Assembly (NCBI RefSeq): GCF_905475465.1
Contig: NC_062242.1
Coordinates: 3,995,501-4,059,500, forward strand
Source of the DNA: Pieris napi
Lineage: Eukaryota > Arthropoda > Insecta > Lepidoptera > Pieridae
DNA length: 64,000 nt
Reading direction: 5' to 3'
Both the position numbers and the translations under genes were made by a program. Below the pieces are notes generated by a model. It did no database searches. It saw only the letters and a list, made by a program, of their open reading frames with translations, and had not been told where the DNA came from. How positions within the stretch are numbered: the first letter of the stretch is position 1; each line of letters starts with the position of its first letter. Below, in pieces: positions 36,856 through 48,666 of the stretch.

Positions 36856-39800
36856 GCAAGAAAATGCCCATCTGGATATAAATTAGCCCCTCATCTTACA
36901 GCCAATTAACATCATATTGATTGTGTTGTTTAGTATTTAAGGAAATCATGCTTTCTACTAACTTAATGTTTATTGTTTGTTCTATGACTATTCTATAGAT
37001 CTGTGTGTCTTAAAATCATAGCCCCAAAGCCCAAAGACACTAGCGTCTCAAAAAATAGTAAGAATTTGGTTTTGTAATAATTAATTTTCTCCAACATTAT
37101 TAATATAGCACTATGTTAATTTCCAGGTGGGAGGCGCAGGTGATATGGGAAACCAGGCGACACCAACGCCTGTGTCTGTGCGAGCTTCCACGCCTGCAAC
37201 CACTAACTCACTAACCACTTATTCTGGTAAATATGCAACTTACACAATGATTATCAAAAATTGAATTAAGAATACAAATACACACCATTTTCGTTACATT
37301 GATAATAATATATTAGTTCAACAAAGCAATGTACGGTGACTTCGGAACCAAAATACTATTTTGACTTTCCATGCCATGACATTTCCATACTCAACCTTAA
37401 TGGCAAGTGAGAAAAAATAAATATTGTTTGTGATTATTTTTTATAAATAATTCTTTCTTAGCAATTACGAATATAACAAATGATAATTATAAACCTAATG
37501 TAGTGATTAAGTAATGGATATATCATTACTTAAGTATTATAATTTATAAGTATTCGTTATATGCAGTAGTATATAACAGTGTGATAATAATCAATATGCA
37601 GTGCTGTTCTATGTATCAATTTCTAAGCAGTAAGCTGTCGATAGGTGTGAACCCGGGTTCAGTCCCACCGTTGGGGACTACGATGCCAGGAAACGTGCCG
37701 TACAACTGTGGACAATATATGTGCGGGATGAAGTCTGTCGTCTGGTGCTCGCCCCATTCTCCCCCCCAACCGTTGGCCCCCGGAATGCCGATGGGAGGCA
37801 TGGGGATGAATGTGCCCCACCCGCCTCCGCCGTTGCCACCCGGTGTGAACCCCCATGTGTTTAAGAGCGTGCATGCCAATGGTTCTGATCTGCCCATGAA
37901 TGGTAAGTGGTATTATGAGGTGGTTAATTTGCAGAATTTAATGCTCAGATTGGTGTTTGCTTTATACTTATATGTTCTTGTGAATATTCCTCAAAACGAT
38001 AATAAAAATGTTTATAAGCTATTGCATAGATTTTATCGCGGGCTTTGAGCGCGGAGACCGAATCAAGAAATTCCGTAACGAAAAAAACCTAACACACGAT
38101 GACGTAAATATAGGTGCGGCCAATACGCGTTAGAGCGGGACAGAACTCATACTGCGTCTCACATCGGTTTAGCGTGATCGGATAGGCGTGTTAGTCTGAG
38201 TCTGGTAGAGTGGTAGATTGAATTAATATGAAAAAATGAAATATGAAAAATACTGCAAAAAATAAATAAATAATTATATTGCATAAGTTTATAAAAAATG
38301 CTATGCAATAGCTTTACCGCGGTAGTCCCCGAGTGTCACACGTATTTTTTTAAGAGTTACAGACTACGGGCTCTAATCTCTCCATAAACTTAACCCTAAT
38401 AATATCATGCGTATACAGCAGCTCTTCGTATTTCCGCAGACATAGCAACACTGCGGTACTTCTTCAACCTGGGCGTGGAGTGCATGTGGGCAGCTTACGG
38501 GCCTCCCTTGCCGCCGCCCCCGCATCCTCCGCACCCCATGCATCCGCCGCCGAGGCACTACTCGCCTTCTACTCTTGCTCAGGTAAGAGCGACCTACTTA
38601 ATGATGGTTTTGAGCAAATATTTGTTGGAGATGTGGAGGAAGGAATGCGTATTGTTTATTTATTAGCAAACATACTGAACCACTGCTCGGCCGGCCCGAA
38701 GGCCTTTAAAAATGGCTGATGTCGAGAAGTATATATTATATAGAAGCAATTGATATTGATAGCAAAACATATGAATCACCACATGAAATATGCAACTTAT
38801 TTAATGACTATTTTACCTCACTGCCTACAAAAAATTAAACAAACAATTTGCCAGAAGCCAAAATCCCTCTAAATCATAAAAGTATTTTTCTTTCCCCCAT
38901 AAATAACACGGATATATTAAAAATTATTACATCACTAAAAAATACAAAATCTACAGGATACGATAATTTAGATACCAAAACAATTAAATCATGCGCTTTA
39001 TACCTACTTGATCCACTGACATACATAATTAATCTATCGATGGTAGAAGGAATCTTTCCTGAAAAACTAAAAATATCAATTATCAAACCATTACATAAAA
39101 AAGGAGCAAAAACACAAATGACTAATTATAGACCAATAACTTTAATTCCCATATTATCTAAAATTTTCGAAAAAGTAATGTATAATAAAATAGAGAATTT
39201 CCTTTTATCATACGATATTTTAAAAAAAGAACAATTTGGTTTCAGAAAAAATTGTTCTACCACCCTTGCGTGCTTTTCCCTAGTCAAACAAATTACTGAA
39301 TGCTTAAATGATAAAATGCTTATAGGTTGTATCTTTCTAGATATGACAAAGGCTTTTGACTTTGTATGTCATGAAAGACTTTTAAAAAAATTAGATTGCT
39401 ACCTCAAGGCAGTATTTTGGCCCCGCTACTTTTTCTAACATACATAAATGACCTTCCAGATGCTATACACCAGAACTGTATACTATTTGCTGATGACACT
39501 ACACTTATAATAAAAAGTAAAAAGACTTAAAAAACAACTTAATTAAATCTCTAGACGACGCCATTAACTGGATGAATTCCAATAATCTACAAATAAACAT
39601 GACCAAAACTAACATAATCCATTTTCAGACATATAACTCTAAAACACAATTAGACTTACAATATAAAAGCAATAAACTAGACATAATGAACGAGTGTGTA
39701 TTTTTAGGTATAACGATAGATAAATTTTGTAGTTGGAAGGCACATATTGAAAAATTACAGAACAAAATAGACAGTTTTGTTTTTGTGTTAAAACGACTAA

Positions 39801-42800
39801 GGGAAACTGTTAACCATGCTACGGTATTAGCTGCTTATCATGCATATGTTTCATCTATACTTAGATATGGAATTATAATTTGGGGAAATTCAGTCGAAGT
39901 AAATAGGGTATTTAAGGCTCAAAAGAAATGTATTAGAGCAATTTGTGGAGCAAACTGTCTTGATAGTTGCGTACCTTTATTTAAGAAGCTCAAAATTTTA
40001 TCTCTTCCATGTATTTATATTTTAGAGATATCCTTATTCGTGCAGAGAAACATACATATTTTTAAGTCGAATGTAGAAGTTGAAGTAAGAAGTAGACATG
40101 GGATGAAATTGGCTGTGCCAAAAATCAATCTGGAACTGTTTCGGAAAAACAGCTTTTGTATGGCAATTAAAGTCTACAATAAATTACCAAAAGAATTAAA
40201 AGATCTTCCGTCTAGATTCTTTAAAAAGCGACTTAGTGAATTACTTTTAGAAAAAATGTACTATTCAATAAATGATTATTTGCATGAAACACCGTAATTG
40301 ATATAAAGCTAATGATAATGTATATAATATAATAGACTAGATAGTATAAGGATTGACATTGAATAATAATGTGAAATAGTTTAAGACAAATTTGCGCGCC
40401 ATCGTGTGTGGCAGAATATGCGAACGATTTATGATTGTATCACCTTAACATTTTGTACCATATTCTTGCAAAAAATAAATTATTATTATTATTATTATTA
40501 TACTCATTGGTCGGAAACACTTCGTTAGCGCGATTTAGGGTATGACGTCATGGTACTGATTGTACAATGTACGTATCGCTACAGAGTTAAAGCGACCTTA
40601 AATTACTTATCAGACCACTGATACTAAGAATTTGTGGCATATATAAAAGAGTTGAAAATTTAAGAAAACAACTTTTTGACAAACTAAACACTATAGAAAC
40701 TAAAGCAACCTTTAAGACTGATCCCCAAACAATTACAGCAAATAAGTTAAAGACGGCTAGTCATTATATTCAGAAATAACGGGTAGTATGTAAAACTTTA
40801 CATAAAAAATTGATTTTCCAGGACATGCAACAGTTGGCAGTGCAAGACCGTCCTCTCCACGGTGACCCCAATCACAACAAGCACAAGCAAGACAAGAACA
40901 CCAACATTCAGGGCAAGGGAAATAATGCTCAGAGACCCCTCTTGGGACCGAGGTATACATTTTCATTTCGCATACAGATAACTTTAATTTCAAACACGCA
41001 AATAATATAGTTAACTTTTTGAGTAATATATGATCATTTTTTATTTCATAGACAAGTAGGTGATCAGCCTGTTTGACACATGCCATCAATTGTCAAAGTT
41101 TGAGACATTTCCTAATGATGTTTGCCTTCACCGTAGGAGCAAGTGCTAATTGCATACATAAAAAGAATTCCATCGCTGAACAGAGACACTAGTTTGCATT
41201 TTCGTACCCAAAGCGAAAACTAACATCTCGAAAAAGGCATTCACGACACAATGAATGGAAATAATTCATGAACTTCATAAATAATCAGACGTTTTTAATT
41301 GTCTGATGAGTGAATTAACAAAAGGTCTGCTTCACGTCAGTTCCTATACTGTAAAAAATAGTTAGATTTTTGTTAATATTTTAATTTAGTGTTGCTTTTT
41401 TCTATGTCGATGTGTTATTTTGTATGCAATGTAAATGTAATAGTTGCCGCATTGGAGTAATCTGTAGGTTATTTTATAAAAAATATAAAAATTAAATTAA
41501 AAATAAAAACAAATTATAGATTCAAACGTGGTAACAACCAAGATAATAACCAAAGCCACAACCAAAACAAGGGACACAATAACCAGGGACACATGAATAA
41601 CAAGGGACCAAACAACCGGTAATATTTTAAATTATTTATTTCAAAATTAGCAATAATAGTTTTCAAGGGTCAAATGTGTCTTATCTTATGTTATTGTTTA
41701 TTTTATAAAAAACAAATAACATAAATTAGGAATGCAACTCGCGTCCTTATCGCTAACAAGCGATCTCTTCCAGGAAACCCAAGTAAGAAAAAAAATATTC
41801 AGGGTGCAAAAAGTTTATAACCAAATCGACAAAAATTAAATCATAGAATTACCAAACTTAATCTAAAATAAAATAAATTAAAAAAAAAAAAAAAAAACTA
41901 TAAAAAAAAGTTAACCTCACGGTTGAATTACAATGCAATAAATACATAGGAATAAGAAGTCCAAGCAGCTCCGTGTTGGTCCGGCGGATCACCAGTATTT
42001 ACATTATTCCACTGAGAGTGGGTATCATTTATTGGAATACGCTGGCGATGATCGTAAAAATAGCTATCGAACCAGTCAATAGCCGGCTGAGAAAATTTTA
42101 TAGAGCGAAGCAGCCCAAGCAGAATCAAAGTCCACAGTATTGAAATCATTGCTGAAGTCAAGAAGAGTGAGAACAGTGAGTTGCTTACCATCTCTTGGCG
42201 GACATGGAATAATTGAAGACATGAGTAATAACTTGAAGAAAGGCTGACTAGATAGGTAAGATCACAGCACGACCAACTAGGTCACAGCCGAGATGGTTAG
42301 AATGCAACTCTACACTTCGCGGTCAGAGAATTCAGTGAAATTAAAAGATATGAAATTCGGAGATGAAAAGAGATGCGATATTATTGAGAGTCTAAGAGAA
42401 AACCAGAGCAGTAGAAGAGATGAAGTGAAAGTTATATAAATTGCTAAAGAAATAATATTCTGTGCCGATCTGCCAACTCCCAAAGTAATAAGGAACTTCC
42501 AGATTTCGAGGTGTCGCCATTGGAGGAGTAATGATCTCATCAGAGAACCAGGGAGCAGGTAAATGTTTGAGTTTTAAACATCTCACTGGGGGGTGCTTAT
42601 CAAAGTGGTTCGTGATTGAAGAGAACAACTCAAATTGGTCGTCGAGAAAAGCTATGTCGATCAAACCACTCCAGTCAATTTCCGATGCATCACCAGACAG
42701 GCTTTGATGGTCTATTCCACCAGGCTTCGCTTTAATGAAGAGATAGAGAGAATGCGGTGTGAGAAGGCGACATCAGGAAGTTGCCGAAGAAGTCCATGCT

Positions 42801-43982
42801 TTGTGATAAAGTGAGGAGAGTAAACAAAAATAAGATCTAAAAGTGAGGGAGTAAGGGAGCGTTCAAGTATTACGTCACGCAATTGACCCCCCCTCATGTA
42901 ACGCGCCGTAACGTTTTTCTGTACCCAAGAGTAAAACGTTTCGTAACCATCCAGTGACTCTTTATACCTAAAAGTTACCATTATGTAGTGTAAAGTACTG
43001 GAAAGTACAAAATAATAATGCGTAATTCAATCCCCGCCCCGCGTCGTAACGTTTTAGAAAAGGCAAATTCGTTACGTAATATTTGAACGCTCCCTAAGAC
43101 CAGGGATCATAAATCTCGTAGCATTGAGATGTAAGTTTTGTACGTGGTACCTTAGTTTGAATTTATTGTGTTTACTTTGCTTTGCTTGGCTTGGATGTTT
43201 CTTTGAAAATCGTATTACGTCTTTTCTATCGTGTGTTTATTTCAGTTTTTGGTTTTTTAATTATTTGAACCGTTTGGCAGCTCACCAAACCAAAATAATC
43301 AAATATAAACTGTAGGGATTACGCATTTTCCGAATCTATAGAGAATCCGAATCTATATCGTTATATGGAAAGAAAAGTTTGACCAAGAGAACCAAACTTC
43401 ATTAATTTCGTCGTTTAATCTCTATAAGTTACGTTAAATTTAATGACTTGACATGTTTATGTATCATCTTTATTAATAACATTAAATCAGTTTTTACTTA
43501 AATTCGTTCATCACAAACACGAAAAAAAAAATGTCACAGAGAGATAAAAGAGTACTAAAGTTAAGAGTGAAATTACACTGATTTAGTCTTTATATTTTTG
43601 TATACATGGCGTTATTTCCAGCCGCAACTCATACGTGGAAGCCCGCGGGGGTTTCGTCGGCGAAGAAGTTGGTGGGGCCGAGGCCCCTCTGCTCGCTTTC
43701 CCCTACGCCCCATACCCCCCGCCGATTTACCCCGTGCCCTACTACCATATTGATGATCCCGGTGAGACATACGTCTTTATTTAAATATGTTTTTTTAATC
43801 ATCGAATGGAAATATAATGTTATACATTTTCAGGCATGATGGGCATGATGGGCGGCATGGGTGGCATGGGCTACGTGTACGAGGAGGGCATGGAGTTCAG
43901 CGTCCAGCCCATGTACGGGGCTCCGACGCCCTACCCCCAGATGCATCCCGCCGCACCCCCACCCGTGCACGAACACAAGTAG
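34021..43982 (+). CDS. otu: Ovarian tumour protein, OTU deubiquitinase with Tudor domain
   Basis: Fifteen coding exons: 34021-34251, 34326-34423, 34500-34654, 34754-34768, 34835-35284, 35353-35646, 35787-35965, 36575-36670, 37127-37226, 37645-37902, 38440-38582, 40822-40952, 41520-41618, 43622-43761, 43834-43982. All phases agree; total 2538 nt, 845 aa, close to Drosophila Otu. Otu removes ubiquitin chains and acts in female germline and mRNP control. Residues 30-165 form the OTU domain, with catalytic Asp38/Cys41 (RDSSCLFR) and His144 (KHFDALY). GITPFPYKVAKALDP and the following IYRNIEFDVW are diagnostic of Otu. A Tudor domain follows at about 330-380 (VGVKCLCKLE ... LVNYEQLEPLP). The tail is rich in Pro, Gly, Met, Asn and Gln, with the conserved NGSDLPMND block joined to IATLRYFFNLGVECMW. 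The acceptor of exon 10 of this list (37644) is weak. Strong family match. Confidence 0.92.
38725..40500 (+). mobile_element. 5'-truncated, defective non-LTR retrotransposon in an otu intron
   Basis: Sense-oriented reverse transcriptase remnants: a first frame (38740-39413) with STGYDNL, ISIIKPLHKKG, YRPITLIPILSK, FGFRKNCST and FLDMTKAFD. A deletion and shift to LPQGSILAPLLFL and FADDTTL (about 39403-39500) follow, then a 241-codon post-RT frame (39572-40297) with LGITIDKFCSWKAHI and LRYGIIIWG. The tail ends in a TTA/ATT repeat at 40480-40501. Endonuclease and ORF1 are missing and about 60 RT residues are lost before the LPQG motif. Jockey/CR1-like by motif order. It sits between otu exons 38440-38582 and 40822-40952. 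Confidence 0.85.
40590..40780. other. Possible further LINE-derived fragment next to otu exon 40822
   Basis: An open stretch reading NLRKQLFDKLNTIETKATF and further Lys/Thr-rich codons in the plus direction looks protein-derived but matches no family I can name. Probably transposon debris; it is followed directly by the acceptor of the next otu exon. Confidence 0.25.
41041..41185 (-). mobile_element. tRNA-derived SINE, minus strand, copy 2 (truncated)
   Basis: Same body sequence as 11801-12005 (GACAAGTAGGTGATCAGCC, TTTGACACATGCCATC, CACCGTAGGAGCAAGTGCT) with scattered differences and a truncated head. It starts 88 bases after otu exon 40822-40952. Confidence 0.6.
41920..42852 (-). mobile_element. 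Minus-strand LINE fragment in an otu intron
   Basis: On the minus strand, separate frames give endonuclease-end and reverse transcriptase pieces: LDLIFVYSPHFITKHGLLRQ (42800-42860), HPPVRCLKLKHLPAPWFSDE (42520-42610) and LGLLRSIKFSQPAIDWFDSY (42050-42120). Frame breaks lie between them. Order and motifs fit a jockey-type non-LTR retrotransposon inserted antisense to otu, with a poly-A-like run (41880-41897) at its left. The MITE at 42855-43094 abuts its right end. Confidence 0.6.
42855..43094. mobile_element. MITE family A, copy 3 (TAA target duplication)
   Basis: 240 bp beginning GGGAGCGTTCAAGTATTACG and ending TATTTGAACGCTCCC, flanked by TAA at 42852-42854 and 43095-43097. Shorter than copies 1 and 2 by internal deletions. 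Inserted at the edge of, or within, an older LINE fragment in an otu intron. Confidence 0.8.
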
Positions 43983-44209
43983 ACGCCACAGTATAAAGCA
44001 GACAGTAACTCCATTAACGCCCTATTACGACCGGTAAAGCGATTTTGCTCTGTGGAATATTATTAGAGATATATTAATCGTATTTTGATGTTTGATGTCT
44101 TAAATGTCTATAAAAGGTAATATTGGATATTGTGTAATAATGTATCAATTTTAGCAGGCTAAGTTGTTACAGAAATGACCTTTGTAGAAGAACTCCTGTT
44201 TATTTACAC

Positions 44210-44475
44210 GGGTGCCCAAATATACAAAATTCTAGCCTAGCCTATATATTTGTGAGGGAAGTACCCTCAATACTGAAAATAGCAAATTTACTCAAAAGAG
44301 CTGCCATTTTTGAACAAAACCAATTGCAATTAATTTGCTTTCCAGGTGATTTAAATATTACTCCTTGTATGAAACTTACTATTTTGAATTTTAAATAAAT
44401 ACATATAAACTTTAGCTTCAGCCGAGCCTACAAAGCACCACTGATGATTGTTTGGCATTTGTATATTTGGGTGAT
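44210..44475. mobile_element. Possible MITE in the otu 3' region
   Basis: GGGTGCCCAAATATACAAAA at the left recurs inverted at the right (TTTGTATATTTGGGTGATC), giving 14-16 bp imperfect inverted ends about 265 bp apart. No clear target duplication. Confidence 0.3.
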
Positions 44476-47400
44476 CTTCCTTTCGATGTGTACTTTTAAG
44501 AATTAGCATTAACTTTTGGCGTTTAATTGAGTTACTGTTCTGTCTGTAGCTACGGAAGCGACTGAATTTGACAATACAAGACCATTTTTATCAAAATCCA
44601 AAATGTCACAATTGTGTGATATCCTACATAATGCTCAATTACAAGACTAGTCCGATTGTCGGGGCTACTTGTACTAAATACAACTATAGGTAAACAATGA
44701 AAAGCATATCAGAATTTTTTGTCCAAATTTGTAAAACGTCCGTTATTTATGGTTATTCACATTCCGTCTTTGTGGATTACGCTGTGTATAATCTGTCCTG
44801 TTCGATTCCCGGCAAAATAATAAAACCTACCAAAGACAGAAAAAACGGTCAAGCGAGCTTAAAAAATATCATTCCCATTGAGATATGCTTTTATTTGTTT
44901 CCATTTAACTGCCACGTACATATCGGACCCTTGGCTATAAATTTTATAATTATTTTATATACAAGTCCTTAGAATTAAACAAAATTTCAAATTCTTATAC
45001 TCACTTTTGGATCTGATTTTATTAAAAAATTCTTGGAAATTGAGTTCCCGCTCTACAACGATTGTCCATCGAAGATTTGAATTTTGTAATCATTTTTTAT
45101 TCGGGCACAACTTAATATAAATTCTCTTAAATTTAATAAATCGGTGCGTCCGTAACAATAGGAATTAAAATGTTCCAAATAAATATTTAGGCAAGAAGCT
45201 AACTTTCCAAACAAAAATGATAGAACTTAAAAGATATCGATCGGTCAATAATTGTATTATTAATACATGATAGGGTTTTTGTGAAACCACCTGGAGAGGA
45301 CCCTCTTAATAACGGAGTACGTTTACGTAAATTTAATATTCTTTTTATACGGTACGGAAACCCACTGTAAAACCGATAAATATATCAAATATAAAAGTAA
45401 TAATTAATTGACGAGGGAAACTAATGCAATTTAGATTGATTATTTATCAAAAATAAGAAAGTAACAAGTATATTTTTTTATTACAATATTTTGTGTTCGT
45501 CGAAAATAAAACTTGCCTCCAGGTGGTGTTAAACACCTCCATCCATCCATCGGCAGTCGTATGGGATTACATTTAAGTAATCGTTACCGCACAAGTACTT
45601 AATATGTTAAAATGGCTTATAATATTTATCTTTGTATTATTTTCATATATTTTTATCCGTTAGTTACAGGTCTTACATATGTATTTTTATATTAAGATCC
45701 CTGATGTCAAGTGGTGCTTCGAAATTCAGGGTTGACAGGGTTTCGAGATATTTTTGTAAAAAATCTAAATTATACATCCTAGATAAGTCGTATCCATTCC
45801 TTTATACGGTAAGACAGAGTAGGCTTTATAAGGTCGATATGAATACACACTCGACAAAATGCGAACTGCGTGAGATTGCGACTGGAGTTGGTGGTTTTGG
45901 GTAAATTCAAATTTATTTTCGCAATTTTATTGGTTCGTATATGTTCCTAAACCGAGTTATAGATTAAATGAAACTTATATTTCAGGGCTGTCTAAAAAAC
46001 ATTTCATTTCTTTAATGTTTCGTGATGAAAATGCCGTATATTGACGCGCGATTTGTGACAAAAGCTTGTTTTTTTTTCTACCTCATGTTGTACTTTTCGT
46101 CTTCCACTTTCTTTTTATTATATTCTGTTTGTGTAAATACTTTACCCAATGTTTTCACGTTTCAACTTACTCTTTATTTATGCTATCTCCGAGAAATGAA
46201 TCAAAGAAGTATTAACTCCACCTACAGTATTTTTAGACAGCCCCAATTCCTCATACAGCGGTAAAGATAATTTTATTTGAATCTCCCTTTTGATCTCATG
46301 AAGCGTGGTTTACGATTTGGTGCTTGGGTAGATGATAAGTGAAACTTTTGGGGTCAAAGTATTATAGGATGCTTCAAATTAAATGTAAAGAAGACAACCC
46401 GAGGTGATAGACTTGGATGAAAGCTCAAATTTCATGATTATTTTGACGATTAACTATTTTATGACCCCTGACAAAAACATAAGTTTCCTAATGACATACC
46501 TAGTCTTAGCATTTATATAACTGCATTTATTCCTACATTCTTAACATTGTAACGTCAAGCGAAAGTGGATGTACAGTCATTCGTTGCCAAAATATGAGAA
46601 AAAGCGCCGTGAATTTATAAAAAGTATTTTTGGAAGGTTTTAAAAGATTTGGCTGTGATTTGGAAGTAAACCGATGGTGAAGGCGTAAGTTTCAATATTT
46701 TGGCTGCTATTTTCAAACAACATACTCTTTTAACATTATCGATCTCTCAAAATAAACTCACAAAATTTTTGGTTACGTGTGACAGACATTTTTTTGTCTA
46801 TTTTATTATGAAGATAATTTTTGTTTAAATAATATTTTTTGTGCAAGGTCAGCAAAACAAGACGGTTTATTTTGAAATATCGATTCAAATAAAATGATTG
46901 TTACTCGTTAACAAACATAGCTATGTGTCTATTTAGAGGTAATTGTTAAGTATAAATTTAACTGTGAATTAGTAAATCGTTCGTACAGATGATAGTTTTT
47001 TTGACAATATTTTTAACTGATTAAACGTATCTACTAATTCACAACGTATGTAAGGTCTTATTGTAATCTCAATGTGTAAGTGTTGTAATTAGTCTTTAAT
47101 ATAGATGTGAGGTTGTCTGCAAAAACTCCGCCCAATTAGTTGTCATTCGGATTTCAAAGAATTCACAATAATAAATATATTCAGAATATTCCGATATTTT
47201 GTTTTACAGTGCGTTGTTAAAAAGAAAAAAAAAGAAAAAAAAAAGTGTAGTGTGATAAATGTCTAAATGAATAAAGTCAGTTTCGATGTCTCAGTATTAG
47301 TGTTAAAATTACTAGGAGTTAGAATTTATGTTAGGTGTTAATTAATGTTAATTTTTGTGTAAGATTACCGAAAGTATGAAAGTCAAATAGTCGTAGATGT

Positions 47401-48030
47401 GCCAATTACTTAGTTGGCGACTGCCATTAAGAACAAAATGATTGTCAATATCGAATAAACAGTGACGCGGTATTTTATGGTTACAAAATTATGTTGTGGA
47501 TATAGAGTAGTTGTGCTATAAGTATACGATGTGGTTATACAGAGCTCAAAGCTGAAAGTTATTCCGCCTCTGGAATATCGTATTTTTTCCAAATTCCCTT
47601 GAATAAAGTATACTGATTTTTTATTGCTTGTTTTATTTTATCCTAATTGTGTTTACTTAATAATAACGTGATTAACAACAATATTAGTCAACGTTGAATG
47701 AAGTTGAAAGAAGTTTTGTGTACTTCTTATAAGACCCTTAATATATTTTGGTTTGTTTTTTAAGCATAATGTTAAGAGTCGTATTTTTGAAGTTATACTT
47801 CTTTAGGCGCGTTATGAAAAATTTATGAGAGTGAAATTTTACGATGCGCGCGCACCTGTGACACAAAATTGGGAGTGTGATTATAGCGTGCGTGAGCGAG
47901 ATAGGAATAAGACAATCTACAAGTAAAAAGAAATAGAATATGCGTGAAGTTCGTATGGCAAGAATTTTGAATGATCATAATAACATTTGTCATTTACCTT
48001 TTAAACAAATAAAGGAGTTTTAATTATTGA

Positions 48031-48160
48031 CTCCTTTTCCAGTCTTTGATTATTTAATTGTAATTATTAATTATTTGCATGCAATCAAAAACTATTTTTA
48101 ATAATGCCAAAGAAGTATAACTTCTTACGCGCGTACATAAGTACACGCACCCTTTTTTTT
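48031..48160 (+). repeat. Dispersed repeat, partner of 820-948
   Basis: Near-identical to the reverse complement of 820-948 over about 125 bp, including GACTCCTTTTCCAGTCTTTG and ACGCGCGTACATAAGTACAC. Unknown class. Confidence 0.6.
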
Positions 48161-48526
48161 ATGGGAGAGAAATGCTGCTCTCTATATGGAAATATCGCCA
48201 CCTCGGGCCTATTACAACTCGTATTTTAAATACATACCTATAGAAACATTCCTTAATACAACATTGATTTGAAGATAATATTATTTGTTATGTAATAATC
48301 TACATGCATAATAATAACCGATACTTAGCATAGCAAAATTTTATGTAATTACGATTATAGGTACATGCAATTGAAGTGGATAGAACAAATCGAAGATGCT
48401 TGACCTTGCACGTATCAATGCACTTGAAACTAACCTAACCACTTATGAGTTGGTTACTAACCTTTGGTATCAGTTTTTATCTACTGTTGTCTGGATGTCG
48501 GTTAAATACAACGTTGTTTAAGCCGG

Positions 48527-48598
48527 TATAAATAAATTCAGTGTGCAGATGACATTCGCATTTAATTAAGGTTACTGTGTGGAACTGTTCGTGTAAAG
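48527..48598 (+). promoter_or_regulatory. TATA box and 5'UTR exon of regucalcin 1
   Basis: TATAAATAAA at 48527 is followed by a short stretch ending in a donor (GTGTAAAG|GTAAATT, exon end 48598). The transcript would start around 48550-48560. The next acceptor on this strand (TTCATATAG, 48661) precedes the regucalcin ATG. Confidence 0.5.
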
Positions 48599-48666
48599 GT
48601 AAATTACATTGTAGGTTATAATTTTGTGATCATCACTACAGCTCGTTTTTGGTTCATATAGTAAGA

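Larger units (their letters stand above)
43983..48490. other. otu 3'UTR and intergenic region
   Basis: No further gene seen. About 44210-44475 is bounded by inverted copies of CCCAAATATACAAA and may be a small MITE. 48031-48160 is the inverted partner of the repeat at 820-948. Open frames in the interval (for example 45632-45904 and 46022-46264) are AT-rich and without motifs. Confidence 0.5.

Noticed and set aside
37616..37897. Minus-strand frames of 93 and 71 codons opposite the otu proline/glycine-rich exon
   Set aside because: Low-complexity GC-rich coding sequence opens the opposite strand; no independent support.
45632..46264. Two plus-strand frames of 90 and 80 codons downstream of otu
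   Set aside because: AT-rich, no motifs, no splice or promoter context.
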